From Peptococcaceae bacterium (lineage in GTDB: Bacteria > Bacillota > Peptococcia > DRI-13 > PHAD01), in NCBI GenBank assembly GCA_024655825.1, contig JANLFJ010000003.1:62001-126000 (forward strand): a stretch of 64,000 bases of DNA. The letters are read 5' to 3'. Each line of letters starts with the position of its first letter. Positions within the stretch are counted from its first letter, which is position 1. Shown piece by piece: positions 1 to 9,826 of this stretch. A model generated the notes under the pieces. That model had not been told where the DNA came from and made no database searches. It saw only the letters and a list, made by a program, of their open reading frames with translations. The translations under genes were made by a program, and so were the position numbers.

Positions 1-1390
1 TGGGTACTCCCGCATCCATCAGCGAGAGTGTGCTTCCGCAAACGCTGGCCATGGAAGTCGAGCCGTTCGATTCGAGAACTTCGGAAACCAGCCGGATCGT
101 GTACGGGAAATCTTCCTCCGGTGGGATCATCGGTTCAAGAGCGCGTTCCGCCAGCGCTCCGTGCCCGATTTCACGCCGGCCAGGACCGCGCATGGGCCGG
201 GCTTCTCCTACGCTGTACGGTGGAAAGTTATAATGGTGCATATAACGCTTGCTTTCCTCAACACCCAGCCCGTCCAGGATCTGTTCTTCTCCAATCGCTC
301 CCAACGTTACCACAGTAAGCACCTGGGTCTGCCCACGAGTAAAGAGCCCGGAACCGTGTGTCCGCGGCATCACTCCAACTTCGCAGGTGATAGGTCTTAT
401 TTCGTCCATGGCTCTTCCATCGGGCCGGATCTTGTCGACGGTGATCAACTTGCGGACATATTCCTTCACAATAGAGTCCAGCACTGTGTTAATGTCTTTT
501 ACCTGCTCGGGATATGTTTCCAGGAACTTCTCCACGGTTTCATTCTTAATCCTTTCAATATTCTCTTCCCGTTCCAGTTTGTCCTTGTTCATGATGGCTT
601 GGTGCAGCGGTTCAGTTGCATATTCCCTCACTGCTTTCTCCAGTTCAGGATCACACGCGTGAAGGACCGGTTCCTTTTTTTCCTTAGCCAGGCCCATTTT
701 TAAGGCTTCAAGGCGAAATTCTTCAATAAACCGCACTATTTCTTTTACTTTTTCATGGCCGGCCATAATTGCCTCTAGGCATATTTCTTCCGGCACTTCA
801 TTGGCGCCTGCTTCAACCATCATCACGGCATCCTTTGTGCCGGCAACAACCAGGTGCAGCAGCGACCGTTCACTTTGTTCCAGGTCCGGGTTAATGACCA
901 GTTCGCCGTCCAAATAACCTACGGCCACAGCCCCGATCGGGCCTTCAAACGGTATATCTGAAATGTGGAGGGCTGCCGAAACTCCATTTATGGCCGCTAC
1001 ATCCGGCAGGTTGTCCTGGTCAACCGACATGACAGTGGCCACCACATGGACATCATTGCGGTAGCCTTTGGGGAAAAGCGGCCTGATTGGCCGGTCAACC
1101 AGCCTGCCGGAAAGAATCGCTTTTTCGCTGGGTCGTCCTTCCCGTTTTATAAAACCTCCCGGGATTTTTCCCACTGAATACAGTCTTTCTTCATAGTCAA
1201 CCGTAAGCGGAAAGAAATCTATCCCCTCTCTCGGTTCCGCAGAAGAAGTTGCTGTCGTCAAAACACAGGTGTCGCCTTGCCTGACAAGCACTGCTCCCCC
1301 TGCCTGTTTGGCCAGCCTGCCGGTCTCAAGAATCAAAGAACGCCCGGCAATAACAATTTCCTTTCTGAGTATCGGATACGGATATTCCAT
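1..1390 (-). CDS. pnp: Polynucleotide phosphorylase, 3' part outside window
   Basis: PNPase degrades RNA 3' to 5' by phosphorolysis and is a core subunit of RNA turnover. The frame runs from an ATG at 1390 off the window edge and gives 463 codons of an enzyme that is usually about 700-740 residues. Visible are the first RNase PH domain (about residues 10-140, with [12 protein letters not shown] near 78-89), the all-alpha linker, and the start of the second RNase PH domain. The C-terminal KH and S1 domains lie outside. A purine-rich ribosome site (GGGAGG) lies 13 bases before the ATG, so the adjacent TTG at 1393 is an alternative start. It follows rpsO, the classical bacterial arrangement, with a terminator-like hairpin between them. 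Confidence 0.97.
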   Translation of the reverse strand, partial: MEYPYPILRKEIVIAGRSLILETGRLAKQAGGAVLVRQGDTCVLTTATSSAEPREGIDFFPLTVDYEERLYSVGKIPGGFIKREGRPSEKAILSGRLVDRPIRPLFPKGYRNDVHVVATVMSVDQDNLPDVAAINGVSAALHISDIPFEGPIGAVAVGYLDGELVINPDLEQSERSLLHLVVAGTKDAVMMVEAGANEVPEEICLEAIMAGHEKVKEIVRFIEEFRLEALKMGLAKEKKEPVLHACDPELEKAVREYATEPLHQAIMNKDKLEREENIERIKNETVEKFLETYPEQVKDINTVLDSIVKEYVRKLITVDKIRPDGRAMDEIRPITCEVGVMPRTHGSGLFTRGQTQVLTVVTLGAIGEEQILDGLGVEESKRYMHHYNFPPYSVGEARPMRGPGRREIGHGALAERALEPMIPPEEDFPYTIRLVSEVLESNGSTSMASVCGSTLSLMDAGVP

Positions 1391-1514
1391 CAAACCTGTA
1401 AAACCTCCCTAATATTATGTCTTTGTTTCTTCTTCAAATATTTCTATTTTCTACACTCTACTTATTATTTCCTTCACCAGGGGTAAAAAATACCAGCTTA
1501 CGCCCATAGAAAAG

Positions 1515-1532
1515 AGGGCGGTTTTCCGCCCT
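1515..1532 (-). terminator. rpsO intrinsic terminator or rpsO-pnp hairpin
   Basis: A perfect 7 bp stem (AGGGCGG/CCGCCCT, AAAA loop in the minus-strand RNA) is followed by CTTTTCT. The stem begins inside the rpsO stop codon. The U-tract is short, so it may stop only part of the transcripts and let some continue into pnp, as is known for rpsO-pnp in other bacteria. Confidence 0.65.
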
Positions 1533-1800
1533 ATCTTCTAATTCCCAAACTTACAATTATATTCCTGTATCTGTCGAGGTCTTTTTCTTTCAGGTAATTA
1601 AGCAGACCCCGCCGCTGGCCAACCATTTTCAACAACCCGCGCCTTGAATGGTGGTCCTTTTTGTGTTTCTGCAAATGCTCGGTAAGATAGTTTATTCTTT
1701 CCGTAAGAATAGCGATTTGCACCTCTGGAGAACCGGTATCGTTTTCATGCAGCTTGTACTTGTTGATGATTTCGTTCTTTTTTTCCTTATCCAAAGACAT
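1531..1800 (-). CDS. rpsO: 30S ribosomal protein S15
   Basis: Primary 16S rRNA-binding protein that nucleates the platform of the 30S subunit. The 89-residue product starting at the ATG at 1800 has exactly the usual S15 length and carries the conserved [20 protein letters not shown] block. An upstream in-frame GTG at 1812 touches the Shine-Dalgarno sequence AGGAGG and cannot use it, whereas the ATG at 1800 lies 11 bases downstream of it. The gene has its own strong sigma-A promoter and a leader hairpin, which suggests independent transcription and possibly autoregulation. pnp follows. Confidence 0.97.
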   Translation of the reverse strand: MSLDKEKKNEIINKYKLHENDTGSPEVQIAILTERINYLTEHLQKHKKDHHSRRGLLKMVGQRRGLLNYLKEKDLDRYRNIIVSLGIRR

Positions 1801-1835
1801 CTTGCTTTTCACCTCCTCGATAAAGTCCGGCGAAA

Positions 1836-1868
1836 CCAGGTAAAGCGTTGGTGAATCGCTTAACCTAG
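1836..1868 (-). promoter_or_regulatory. rpsO 5' leader hairpin, candidate S15 control element
   Basis: In the minus-strand RNA, two 12-base arms pair with one G-U wobble and one U-U mismatch around a 9-base loop. The hairpin lies between the predicted transcription start (about 1887) and the rpsO ribosome site. S15 is known to repress its own mRNA in several bacteria through unrelated leader structures. That this hairpin does so here is inference. Confidence 0.5.
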
Positions 1869-1893
1869 TCTTTCGCTAAATCTGACAGCATTC

Positions 1894-1922
1894 ATTATAC
1901 GTTAGGAACACTGCTATTGCAA
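1894..1922 (-). promoter_or_regulatory. Sigma-A promoter of rpsO
   Basis: On the minus strand the -35 hexamer TTGCAA (1917-1922) and a perfect -10 hexamer TATAAT (1894-1899) are separated by exactly 17 bases. Transcription would start near 1887, giving a leader of roughly 75-90 bases before rpsO. Confidence 0.85.
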
Positions 1923-1944
1923 GCTTTTTGTATTTTTCGCTGTT

Positions 1945-2166
1945 TTATTTGCCAATGATGGTGATTACAAGCCGGCCGCTGGGGATATCCTTGGCCACAA
2001 CGTCAAAAGCCCGTCCCGATCTGCTAAAAAAACCACGAAAGCGGGTAGCTGTAGGAACCTGCCCTGGTATTTGCTTGGCGGCGCGAATTATATCCGCTGG
2101 TGTTATTTTTTCCTGGCGGTAATCCTTCAGTCGTTTTCTGGCATGCTCAGTAATGATTACTCTCAT
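1945..2166 (-). CDS. Small basic protein, DUF4258-like, possible toxin
   Basis: A 73-residue basic protein that begins with ITEHARKRLKDY, a pattern like the HARxR signature of DUF4258-type and some RelE-fold proteins, and ends in beta-strand-like ITIIGK. The family call comes from pattern memory and is uncertain. Its start overlaps the end of the preceding small gene by 20 bases, so the two are translationally coupled, as in many toxin-antitoxin pairs. A ribosome site (GGCGGG) lies 9 bases before the ATG. The pair is not part of the usual ribF-rpsO neighbourhood. Toxin activity is inferred only from size, charge, motif and pairing. Confidence 0.6.
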   Translation of the reverse strand: MRVIITEHARKRLKDYRQEKITPADIIRAAKQIPGQVPTATRFRGFFSRSGRAFDVVAKDIPSGRLVITIIGK

Positions 2167-2401
2167 GCACCATGTCCCGCCTTACCAGCGATAAAAGCCT
2201 CTTTTTAACTTCAACCTTTTGCGTCAAAAAACTATACAGGGCATCCTGGAAGGCTTCTTTTTCGGCATCCCTTATCTCTAACCGCCGGTAAACGCTGCTC
2301 AGCTCCTCACGCAAACTGCAGAATTCCTTGCTGAAAACAATATCTCCCACCATCCTGGATGCGGCATAACACTTATGGTGGTTTTCAAAAACAGCCGCCA
2401 C
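2147..2401 (-). CDS. Small acidic/basic helical protein, possible antitoxin partner
   Basis: An 84-residue protein of unknown family, rich in charged residues and predicted by eye to be mostly helical (SLREELSSVYRRLEIRDAEKE). The GTG start at 2401 lies 11 bases after AGGAGG; an ATG six codons' worth upstream is in another frame, and an internal ATG at 2353 is an alternative. It overlaps the DUF4258-like gene by 20 bases. As the upstream member of the pair it sits in the usual antitoxin position, but no DNA-binding motif is recognised. No terminator separates it from ribF, 77 bases upstream. Confidence 0.6.
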   Translation of the reverse strand: MAAVFENHHKCYAASRMVGDIVFSKEFCSLREELSSVYRRLEIRDAEKEAFQDALYSFLTQKVEVKKRLLSLVRRDMVHESNHY

Positions 2402-2478
2402 CTTCTCATTTTCCTCCTGACTCTTTCTTTTGTAATCATTTTATTTTGGTCGGAGAAAATTATGAAAGAACCTTCAGT

Positions 2479-3456
2479 TTACATTTCTTCGGAAGGGTGC
2501 TGTTTCAAAATTTGGAGGCTTATTCTTATGTCCTTGGCTATTTGTTCCCGCAGTTTTTCCATGTTTTCAAATCTCATTTCCGGTCTTACTCGTTCGAGCA
2601 GGGTGAGCTTGACCTGCTGATGATACAGATCGCCGGTATAACAGGGGATATGAGCTTCAACGGACGGTTTTCCGGGGGAGAAGGTCGGTCGTCTGCCGAT
2701 GTTCACCACTGCGGGATACTTTTTGTTTACACCCGACTGCACAGAATTATTCAATATCTCCAGCCACGCCGCATAGACCCCAAAGGCAGGCAATACTAAA
2801 TAATCAGGGGTCTCAATATTGGCCGTGGGATAGCCAATAATCCTTCCCCTGGATTCCCCCGGTACGACCATGCCCAGCAGAAAGGGCTGGTATCCCAGCA
2901 TTTTAGCGGCCTGGTCCAATTGGCCGGAAGAATAATATTCCCTGATGATGCTGCTGCTTACAACCTTATTATCGACAAGAACAGGTGGAATAACAGACGT
3001 TTCAAAGCCGCATTCCTTCCCCATCATCTCCAAAAAGGCTGGGTTTCCGCTTCCATCTCGGCCAAAGGAAAAATTAAAACCGACAAAAACCTTGACGGTT
3101 TCCAGTGTACCCGCCAGGTAATTTTTCACAAAATCCTCGGCGGCTGTACCGGCAAGCTTCCGGTCAAAAGTCAGCAGAATCAGGTAGGATATGCCCAAAG
3201 AAGCGATAAGCTCTCTCTTTTGTTCGAATGTATTGAGAAGCTTTACCGCGCCGTTCCCTTTGATGACCTGCAGCGGATGCGGCTCGAAAGTAAGCGCGCA
3301 TGGAACCCAGCTTTTTCGCCGGCTTTCTTCCACACACTGCCTGATGAGCACCTGGTGACCGCGGTGAACGCCGTCGAAATTACCCAGCGCCAGCGCTCGA
3401 GGTTTTTTTATCGCTCTTATTTCTTCCAGGCTGCGTACAATCTCCATATGCTTCAT
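2479..3456 (-). CDS. ribF: Bifunctional riboflavin kinase / FAD synthetase
   Basis: Phosphorylates riboflavin to FMN and adenylates FMN to FAD in the cytoplasm. The N-terminal nucleotidyltransferase domain has GNFDGVHRGH at residues 25-34 and the SSSIIR motif near 167-172. The C-terminal riboflavin kinase domain has GYPTANI near 208-214. At 325 residues it is full length. The ATG follows the truB stop codon directly (TAGATG), so the two are translationally coupled; a second ATG three codons in is an alternative start. Placement after truB is standard for Firmicutes. Confidence 0.95.
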   Translation of the reverse strand: MKHMEIVRSLEEIRAIKKPRALALGNFDGVHRGHQVLIRQCVEESRRKSWVPCALTFEPHPLQVIKGNGAVKLLNTFEQKRELIASLGISYLILLTFDRKLAGTAAEDFVKNYLAGTLETVKVFVGFNFSFGRDGSGNPAFLEMMGKECGFETSVIPPVLVDNKVVSSSIIREYYSSGQLDQAAKMLGYQPFLLGMVVPGESRGRIIGYPTANIETPDYLVLPAFGVYAAWLEILNNSVQSGVNKKYPAVVNIGRRPTFSPGKPSVEAHIPCYTGDLYHQQVKLTLLERVRPEMRFENMEKLREQIAKDIRISLQILKQHPSEEM

Positions 3457-4368
3457 CTACTCCACACCAAAAACTCTTTTCGGTTTAAGATAACACTTGT
3501 CGTTTTGCCGGATAACTTCACCAAGACCGTGCAGGTTCCCTTCCTCGCCCCAAACCGCTATTACCCCTTGGCCCTTTCCGGGAACAACAGCCTCGTTTAT
3601 TCCCTTTAAATACCCGCAGGGAAACAGAATGCTGCGGCCGTTCCTGAAACAATTCAGGTCATCTTTGTTAACCACAAGATGAGGCAGGCCGGCAACGCAT
3701 TTGCTGGCAGGCAGCAAGGCCTTCTCTTTCCTGCTTTTTATTTCCTCCAGGGTCAGGCTTTCCCCCAGGTGAAAATCTCCAACCCTGGTCCGCAGTAAAA
3801 ACGACATATGGCCTCCCGTTTTTAGTACACTGCCCAGGTCATGGCAGAGGGTCCTGATATAAGTTCCTTTTGAACATCTAATATAGAAAGCGAGTTCGGG
3901 ACCCCTGTATTCCAGGAGTTCAATCCTTTTAATCGTGACTCTTCTGTTTACAACCGGCACATTTCCACCCCGGCGCGCTATTTCGTACATGGGAACTCCT
4001 GCCACCTTTACCGCCGAATAGGCCGGCACTTCCTGTTCTATCTCGCCCCGGAAGCGGGCCAATGCGCTCTCCACCATTTCCCTGGTGACGAATGACGCAT
4101 CAGTCCGGGCCACCACATCACCCCAGGCGTCCTGTGTTGTCGTCGTAATGCCAAGGACCATACGGCACATGTATTCCTTGTCTTGATAACTCAAAAAATC
4201 AACCAGGCGTGTGGCCTGGCCGATACAAACGGGGAGAACACCGGCGGCCTGTGGGTCCAGGGTTCCCGCATGCCCGACCTTTTTTGTTTCCAACTGGTGC
4301 CGGATAAAAGCCACCACGTCATGTGACGTCATCCCTGGCGGTTTTAACACGTTAATTACGCCGTTCAT
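3457..4368 (-). CDS. truB: tRNA pseudouridine-55 synthase
   Basis: Makes pseudouridine 55 in the T-loop of tRNAs. The sequence opens with the family's standard MNGVINVLKPPGMTSHD and holds the catalytic aspartate (about D38) in GHAGTLDP; a C-terminal PUA-like region follows. An in-frame GTG at 4377 exists, but the GGTGA ribosome site and family alignment favour the ATG at 4368, giving 303 residues. It starts one base from the end of nrnA and abuts ribF. Confidence 0.95.
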   Translation of the reverse strand: MNGVINVLKPPGMTSHDVVAFIRHQLETKKVGHAGTLDPQAAGVLPVCIGQATRLVDFLSYQDKEYMCRMVLGITTTTQDAWGDVVARTDASFVTREMVESALARFRGEIEQEVPAYSAVKVAGVPMYEIARRGGNVPVVNRRVTIKRIELLEYRGPELAFYIRCSKGTYIRTLCHDLGSVLKTGGHMSFLLRTRVGDFHLGESLTLEEIKSRKEKALLPASKCVAGLPHLVVNKDDLNCFRNGRSILFPCGYLKGINEAVVPGKGQGVIAVWGEEGNLHGLGEVIRQNDKCYLKPKRVFGVE

Positions 4369-4369
4369 T

Positions 4370-5347
4370 TTAGTCACCGCCGTCTCTGATCATTTTTTCG
4401 GCCGCAGCCAGCACATCCTTAACCACCTGAGCCAGGGTCCCTTTCACCGTACAGCCGGCAGCCCGGGGATGTCCCCCGCCCCCGAATTCCGCCGCCAGCT
4501 TGTTCACATCGGCGCTGTCTTTGGAACGGAAACTAACCTTTATTTCACCCCTCGTCAGCTCCTTGAAAAGCGCGGCTATTTCCACTCCCTTCGTTGCCCT
4601 GAGCAGCCCGACCAGGCTGTCGGTTTCGGTTTCAAACAGGTGGTGGTGTTTTATTGTCTCGTATGAAAGCACACAAGCGGCGATCCTCCCGTTTTGGGTG
4701 AAAAAAAGAGTTTCCAGTGCGGCTTTCATCATCAAAAGCTCTCCCACTGGTCTCGTTTCATAGAGGTTTTCCCTGATCAGGCGCATATCGGATTTCAGGC
4801 TCAGCAAATCGCCTGCAATCCTGAACGTTTCCGGTGTCGTATTGCTGTACGTAAAATTCCCTGTATCTGTAGCCAGGGCCACATAAAGGCACGTCGCCAT
4901 CCCAGGCGTTATTTCCACTCCGCCTTCCAAAAACAGGCGGTAAATAATCTCGCCTGTTGCCGCTGCGTTTGTATCGACAATATTCAGCGAACCAAAGAGC
5001 GAATTGCTGATATGGTGGTCGATATTGACAACCGGGTTTTTTGCCGGGATTTCGTATCCCATCCTGGATATTTCGGCACAGTCCACGGCGACAACCGGTA
5101 TATTATCTGAAATCCTCCCCGGTTTGCGAACTTCAAGCAGTTCCTGGCCTGGCAGAAAACGGTATACTTCTGGCGCCTCCTCCAAAAGTAAAACCGATGG
5201 TCTCATGCCCATACTCTTTAAGCCAAGACCAAGGGCAAGCGCTGAGCCCAGGCAGTCGCCGTCCGGCTTTTCGTGGATCAGGAGTATTATTTTTTCAGCA
5301 CCTCTTATGCACGAACTGAAATCTTGCCATCTAGACATCCGGTTCAT
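4370..5347 (-). CDS. nrnA: DHH/DHHA1 phosphoesterase NrnA-like (nanoRNase/pAp phosphatase)
   Basis: NrnA-type enzymes degrade 2-5 nt RNAs and 3',5'-pAp, and often c-di-nucleotide breakdown products. Visible are the metal-binding HEKPDGDCLGS (25-35), the DHH triad (110-112) and the DHHA1 GGGGHPRAAG motif (289-298). The ATG at 5347 lies 4-5 bases after AAGGGG and is preferred over the GTG at 5362, giving 325 residues. It overlaps the end of rbfA by 17 bases. Placement between rbfA and truB is common in Clostridia but not in B. subtilis. Confidence 0.9.
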   Translation of the reverse strand: MNRMSRWQDFSSCIRGAEKIILLIHEKPDGDCLGSALALGLGLKSMGMRPSVLLLEEAPEVYRFLPGQELLEVRKPGRISDNIPVVAVDCAEISRMGYEIPAKNPVVNIDHHISNSLFGSLNIVDTNAAATGEIIYRLFLEGGVEITPGMATCLYVALATDTGNFTYSNTTPETFRIAGDLLSLKSDMRLIRENLYETRPVGELLMMKAALETLFFTQNGRIAACVLSYETIKHHHLFETETDSLVGLLRATKGVEIAALFKELTRGEIKVSFRSKDSADVNKLAAEFGGGGHPRAAGCTVKGTLAQVVKDVLAAAEKMIRDGGD

Positions 5348-5702
5348 TTTCCCCTTTTCCACTTTTCATCTCCGCTATGATCTTGTTGATCTTGGAACCA
5401 TAAGCGATTGAATTGTCCGGTTTGAAGATGAGTTCCGGCGTGAAGCGAAGCTGCAGCCTTTTGGCCAGCTCACTGCGCAGGTACCCGCTGGCTTTCTCCA
5501 GTCCTTTAAAAGATCTCTCGCTTTCATTCTCATTAGCAAACATGCTTACATAAACCTTTGCATAACGCAAGTCGCTTGTTATTTCCACATGGGTTATGCT
5601 GATCAGGCCTTTTACCCGCGGGTCTTTAATTTCTTCCCTGATCATTTGCGACAATTCTTTCTTAACCTCTTCCGCAATCCTGGCTAGACGATGGCCCGAC
5701 AT
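5331..5702 (-). CDS. rbfA: 30S ribosome-binding factor A
   Basis: Assists late maturation of 16S rRNA in the small subunit, especially in the cold. The 123-residue protein shows the typical opening (HRLARIAEEVKKELSQMI) and the conserved KDPRVKGLISITHVEIT segment of its KH-like fold. AGGAGG lies 8 bases before the ATG. It follows infB with a short gap; the ylxP gene that separates them in B. subtilis is absent. Confidence 0.95.
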   Translation of the reverse strand: MSGHRLARIAEEVKKELSQMIREEIKDPRVKGLISITHVEITSDLRYAKVYVSMFANENESERSFKGLEKASGYLRSELAKRLQLRFTPELIFKPDNSIAYGSKINKIIAEMKSGKGENEPDV

Positions 5703-5717
5703 GACCTTTGCCTCCTC

Positions 5718-8141
5718 TCAGGAAAGTTCCCTCTTGATTTCTTCGAAGGTATAGAATTCAAGCCTGTCTCCCTCGTGGACATCGTTAAACTTCTCTATGC
5801 CGATGCCGCATTCATAACCGCTGGCTACTTCCCTGACATCATCTTTAAACCTTTTTAGCGAACCAATGGTCCCCTCGTGCACAACAATACCGTCCCTGAT
5901 CACCCGGACCTGGGAACCGCGCGTAATTTTACCTTCAGTCACATAGCAACCGGCAATTGTGCCTATTTTAGGCACTTTGAAGGTCGCCCTGACTTCTGCC
6001 TGTCCCTGTACCACTTCTCGTATTTCCGGCTTTAGAAGCCCGCTCAAGGCCGCCTTAACATCTTCAATCGCATTGTAAATCACGCGGTACAGCCTGATAT
6101 CAATCTGCTGGTTCTCCGCCATTTTGCGGGCGTTGGCATCCGGCCTTACATTAAAGCCAATGATAATCGCATTTGAGGCATCAGCGAGCATAACGTCGGA
6201 CTCGTTTACCCCGCCGACACCCTGGTGAATGATATTTACACGCACCTCTTCGTTTGACAGCTTCTCCAGTGACTGTTTCAACGCTTCAATAGAACCTTGA
6301 ACATCGGCCTTGAGAATTATATTCAAATCCCTGACTTCGCCCTGCTGGATACGGCTGAACAGGTCCTCCAGCGAAATGCGCCTTTTGGATTGAATCGCCT
6401 CTTCTCTTTTCTGAGCGGTACGCTCGCTGGCTATTTGTTTGGCTAATCTCTCATCTTCTACCACCTGAAAAATATCGCCTGCCTGCGGCACGTCGGAAAG
6501 CCCGATAACCTCAACAGGAGTGGAGGGCAGCGCCTTTTTAAGACGACGTCCCTTGTCGTCATACATAGCCCTTACCCGTCCCTGGGTAGCCCCTACAATC
6601 ATAAAATCGCCCACTTCCAGGGTACCGTTTTGAACGAGCAGCGTGGCTACCGGTCCCCTTGCCTTGTCAAGCTGGGCTTCAATAACCGTTCCTTTTGCTT
6701 TACGCTTTGGGTTGGCTTTCAGATCGGCAACTTCAGCCATCAACAGGATCATTTCCAGCAGTGTTTCCAGGCCGGCTTTTGTCTTGGCCGAAACGTTAAC
6801 ACAAATGGTTTCACCGCCCCATTCTTCCGCCACCAGGCCGTGTTCGGTCAGTTCCTGTTTAACGCGTTCCGGGTTTGCTTCTGGTTTGTCTATTTTATTA
6901 ATAGCGACGATAATCTGAACGCCGGCGGCCTGCGCATGGTTGATCGCTTCCACAGTTTGCGGCATAACGCCGTCGTCGGCAGCTACCACTAAAATAGCAA
7001 TGTCCGTCACCCGTGCTCCCCGGGCTCGCATGGCTGTAAAAGCCTCGTGCCCCGGAGTGTCAAGAAAAGTTATTTTCTTACCCTTCACCTCGACCTGATA
7101 AGCGCCGATATGCTGTGTAATACCCCCCGCTTCTGCCGCCACGACGTTTGTCTGCCTGATGACATCCAGCAAAGAAGTCTTGCCGTGGTCAACATGCCCC
7201 ATGATCGTGACCACCGGCGGGCGCTCCACAAGGTCTTCGATTTTATCTGGTTCCTCGGCTAAAAGAATGTCTTCCTTTTTAACTTTGACCTCAACAGTCG
7301 TACCGAATTCTTCTCCCAACAGGATCAGGGTGTCAACATCAAGCTCCTGGTTTATTGTGGCGGGAACACCCAAGAAAAGAAGCTTCTTGATTACATCAGC
7401 CGCTTTTTTGTTGATTAAATGCGCAAACTCCTGCACAGTCATAGGTCCTTCCAGCGTGATATGCTTGACAATTACCGGCGCCTGTTCCCTTTGCTGCTGG
7501 AATACTTTTCCTCCTTTGAACCTGCCTCCCTTTTTGCCGTCATGTTTTTTGTCATCAAAACGCCCAGGTTTTTTGTATCCTGTTTTCGTTTTACCGCCTC
7601 TTTCGTAAGCCTTTTCCCCCAGCGCCCTTTCCGCTTTATGGTAGTACTTGTCAACATCGTCGCTGTCAGCATAAAATAATTGCCCGGGGTAAGTCCTCAC
7701 TGCGGCCTGGCTCCTGTCCCGCTGAAAGCCGGGCCCCTGGCCGCCTTCTCGTTGTGTCCTGGTCCCCTGCTGACCGCGCTGTTCGTACTGCTGTTTTTGG
7801 ATTGATGGGCTGCCCGGCGGCACATTCTTGCGCTCTTCCCTATGCTGCTGTGCTGCCTTCTTTTCTCCGGGTGCTTTCGCCTTTGGAGGAACAGTCTCCA
7901 GGCCTTTTTCCGCCGGTTTTTTTGCTTCTGCGGCTGCCTTGGCTTTTTCCTGCATTTCTTTATTGGCGGCCTTTATTTTCTCCAAATTAAGGACCATATT
8001 TTTTATGCGGTTAACCTCACCGCTGGGTATCGTGCTCATGTGATTTTTCATGTTTAAACCCAGGTCCTGCAGTTTATCCAAAAGTTCTTTGCTCGACATG
8101 TTCATGTCCCTGGCAAGTTCATGCACACGTATTGTTGCCAT
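5718..8141 (-). CDS. infB: Translation initiation factor IF-2
   Basis: GTPase that brings fMet-tRNA to the 30S subunit and promotes subunit joining. At 807 residues it has an N-terminal IF2N module (1-50), a long low-complexity linker rich in Q, K, R and G (about 60-220), a second IF2N module (about 225-285), and the G domain with GHVDHGKTS (315-323), DTPGHEAF and NKID motifs, then domains II, III and C2. The linker varies between species and here contains several short Q/R and K/G-rich tracts. It follows ylxQ by 13 bases. Confidence 0.97.
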   Translation of the reverse strand: MATIRVHELARDMNMSSKELLDKLQDLGLNMKNHMSTIPSGEVNRIKNMVLNLEKIKAANKEMQEKAKAAAEAKKPAEKGLETVPPKAKAPGEKKAAQQHREERKNVPPGSPSIQKQQYEQRGQQGTRTQREGGQGPGFQRDRSQAAVRTYPGQLFYADSDDVDKYYHKAERALGEKAYERGGKTKTGYKKPGRFDDKKHDGKKGGRFKGGKVFQQQREQAPVIVKHITLEGPMTVQEFAHLINKKAADVIKKLLFLGVPATINQELDVDTLILLGEEFGTTVEVKVKKEDILLAEEPDKIEDLVERPPVVTIMGHVDHGKTSLLDVIRQTNVVAAEAGGITQHIGAYQVEVKGKKITFLDTPGHEAFTAMRARGARVTDIAILVVAADDGVMPQTVEAINHAQAAGVQIIVAINKIDKPEANPERVKQELTEHGLVAEEWGGETICVNVSAKTKAGLETLLEMILLMAEVADLKANPKRKAKGTVIEAQLDKARGPVATLLVQNGTLEVGDFMIVGATQGRVRAMYDDKGRRLKKALPSTPVEVIGLSDVPQAGDIFQVVEDERLAKQIASERTAQKREEAIQSKRRISLEDLFSRIQQGEVRDLNIILKADVQGSIEALKQSLEKLSNEEVRVNIIHQGVGGVNESDVMLADASNAIIIGFNVRPDANARKMAENQQIDIRLYRVIYNAIEDVKAALSGLLKPEIREVVQGQAEVRATFKVPKIGTIAGCYVTEGKITRGSQVRVIRDGIVVHEGTIGSLKRFKDDVREVASGYECGIGIEKFNDVHEGDRLEFYTFEEIKRELS

Positions 8142-8154
8142 CCAATCACCCCCG

Positions 8155-8487
8155 TTAATTGTCTTCTGCCTGGCCGGACTGCATCACTTTCTTGTTAATA
8201 GCTTCTGATATTTGTTTGCCTTTTACGGCCAGAACGCCTCGCTCCCGCACACCCAGGAGCTTGCCCAATTCTTCTTTTGTACCTGTTTCCATGTACTGGC
8301 TGCCGCTTTGCTCGCACCGCTTTTTCCAGTAAAGTTTTCTTTTTTCCGGCAGGTCTTTGGCCACTATAACCAACCGGGCTTCCCTTTTTTTTAGGCCGGC
8401 CTGTACGGCTGAACGGCCGGTCAGCAGTTGACCGCTCTTCCTGGCAAAACCCAGTAATGACGCGATGTTAAGAGGTAGGCTCATCAT
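8155..8487 (-). CDS. ylxQ: L7Ae-family ribosomal protein YlxQ
   Basis: Small L7Ae/L30e-fold RNA-binding protein (110 residues), conserved in the nusA-infB operon of Firmicutes; family members bind kink-turn RNA. Typical segments are [16 protein letters not shown] at the N-terminus and [11 protein letters not shown] at the C-terminus. It overlaps ylxR by 20 bases. Two adjacent ATG codons (8487 and 8484) could serve as start. The cellular role is not settled. Confidence 0.88.
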   Translation of the reverse strand: MMSLPLNIASLLGFARKSGQLLTGRSAVQAGLKKREARLVIVAKDLPEKRKLYWKKRCEQSGSQYMETGTKEELGKLLGVRERGVLAVKGKQISEAINKKVMQSGQAEDN

Positions 8488-8746
8488 ATCCTAACCCTAT
8501 TTTTAGGCGGTTGATCACTTCTTCTGAAATGGGATGCTGCAGGTTTTTTTCCAGCCGGTTGGATTTTAATGCTTTTTGCAGGCAGTTTTTGTTTGGACAA
8601 ATATAGACACCTCGCCCCGACTTTTTCCCGCTGGCATCAATCATGATTTCCATAGCTGGCGTCCGCACAATACGAATGAGTTCCTTCTTCGGTTTCATTT
8701 CCTGACAGCCTACGCACATCCGCAACGGAATTTTACGCTGTCCCAT
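8468..8746 (-). CDS. ylxR: YlxR/RnpM family RNA-binding protein
   Basis: A 92-residue protein with the family hallmarks [20 protein letters not shown] and [14 protein letters not shown]. Recent work on B. subtilis links YlxR to RNase P RNA as a modulator. The ATG at 8746 is preferred over a GTG at 8755, because GAGAGGTG lies at the correct distance only for the ATG. It lies between nusA and ylxQ in the conserved order. Confidence 0.9.
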   Translation of the reverse strand: MGQRKIPLRMCVGCQEMKPKKELIRIVRTPAMEIMIDASGKKSGRGVYICPNKNCLQKALKSNRLEKNLQHPISEEVINRLKIGLGYDEPTS

Positions 8747-8767
8747 CCCTTTCACCTCTCTTTTGCT

Positions 8768-9826
8768 TCACTCTCCGGCATCGGTTTCGGCTGCCAAGGC
8801 CTGCGACTCGCTCTTGATGTCGATTTTCCACCCTGTCAGTTTCGCCGCCAGCCTGGCGTTCTGTCCTTCCTTGCCAATGGCCAGAGAAAGCTGGTAATCA
8901 GGCACAACCACTTTGGCCATTTTTTCGTCGTTAATAATTTCGACAGAAATAACCTTGGCCGGGCTCAATGAATTGGCGATAAACTTGATCGCATCCGAAC
9001 TCCATTTGACAATGTCAATCTTTTCACCCTTCAGTTCATTAACTATTGACTGCACCCTCAACCCTTTGGGCCCAACGCATGAGCCGACCGGGTCAACGTT
9101 TTCGTTCCTGGAATGAACCGCAATCTTGGAACGGGCGCCTGGCTCACGGGCTACTGACTTTAATTCTACCGTACCGTCATGGATTTCCGGGACTTCTAGT
9201 TCAAAAAGCCTTTTCAACAGCCCAGGGTGTGTCCTTGAAACCAGTATCTGCGGTCCCTTGGTCGTCTTTTTCACGTCTATGACATAAACTTTGATTCGAT
9301 CTCCAGTACGGTAATTCTCTCCCGGCATTTGCTCGTTCAGACTCAATACGGCCTCGGTTTTCCCAAGATCGATATACACATTCTTGCCTTCCTGTCTTTG
9401 CACTATTCCTGTAACAATGTCTCCTTCGCGGTTGGCATATTCATCAAAAATCATATCCCGTTCAGCTTCTCTAAGCCTTTGAACTACAACCTGTTTGGCT
9501 GTTTGAGCGGCAATCCGGCCAAACTCCCTCGGTGTCACTTCCACTTCCACCACATCACCAAGCTCGTAACGAGGGTCCTTTCTTCTAGCCTCGCTCAAGG
9601 CCATCTCTTCCCTGGGGTTCTGTACCTCTTCAACCACAATTTTCCGTGAAAAAACCTTGATGTCGCCGGTGCCGCGGTCAATAGCGACACGCATATTCGA
9701 CTGCGTGCCAAAATTCTTTTTATAAGCTGAGACAAGTGCCGCTTCAATCGCTTCGATTATGACATCAATATTAATGCCCTTCTCCTTTTCCAGCTCGTTG
9801 AGTGCTCCAATCAACTCAAAATTCAT
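8768..9826 (-). CDS. nusA: Transcription termination/antitermination factor NusA
   Basis: Binds RNA polymerase and nascent RNA to control pausing, termination and antitermination. The 352-residue product has the N-terminal polymerase-binding domain ([18 protein letters not shown] onward), the S1 domain (about 130-200, beginning with [10 protein letters not shown]) and two KH domains, including [20 protein letters not shown] and [18 protein letters not shown]. It ends without the extra acidic repeats of enterobacteria, as is normal for Firmicutes. The ATG overlaps the rimP stop codon (TAATG), indicating coupled translation. Confidence 0.97.
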   Translation of the reverse strand: MNFELIGALNELEKEKGINIDVIIEAIEAALVSAYKKNFGTQSNMRVAIDRGTGDIKVFSRKIVVEEVQNPREEMALSEARRKDPRYELGDVVEVEVTPREFGRIAAQTAKQVVVQRLREAERDMIFDEYANREGDIVTGIVQRQEGKNVYIDLGKTEAVLSLNEQMPGENYRTGDRIKVYVIDVKKTTKGPQILVSRTHPGLLKRLFELEVPEIHDGTVELKSVAREPGARSKIAVHSRNENVDPVGSCVGPKGLRVQSIVNELKGEKIDIVKWSSDAIKFIANSLSPAKVISVEIINDEKMAKVVVPDYQLSLAIGKEGQNARLAAKLTGWKIDIKSESQALAAETDAGE

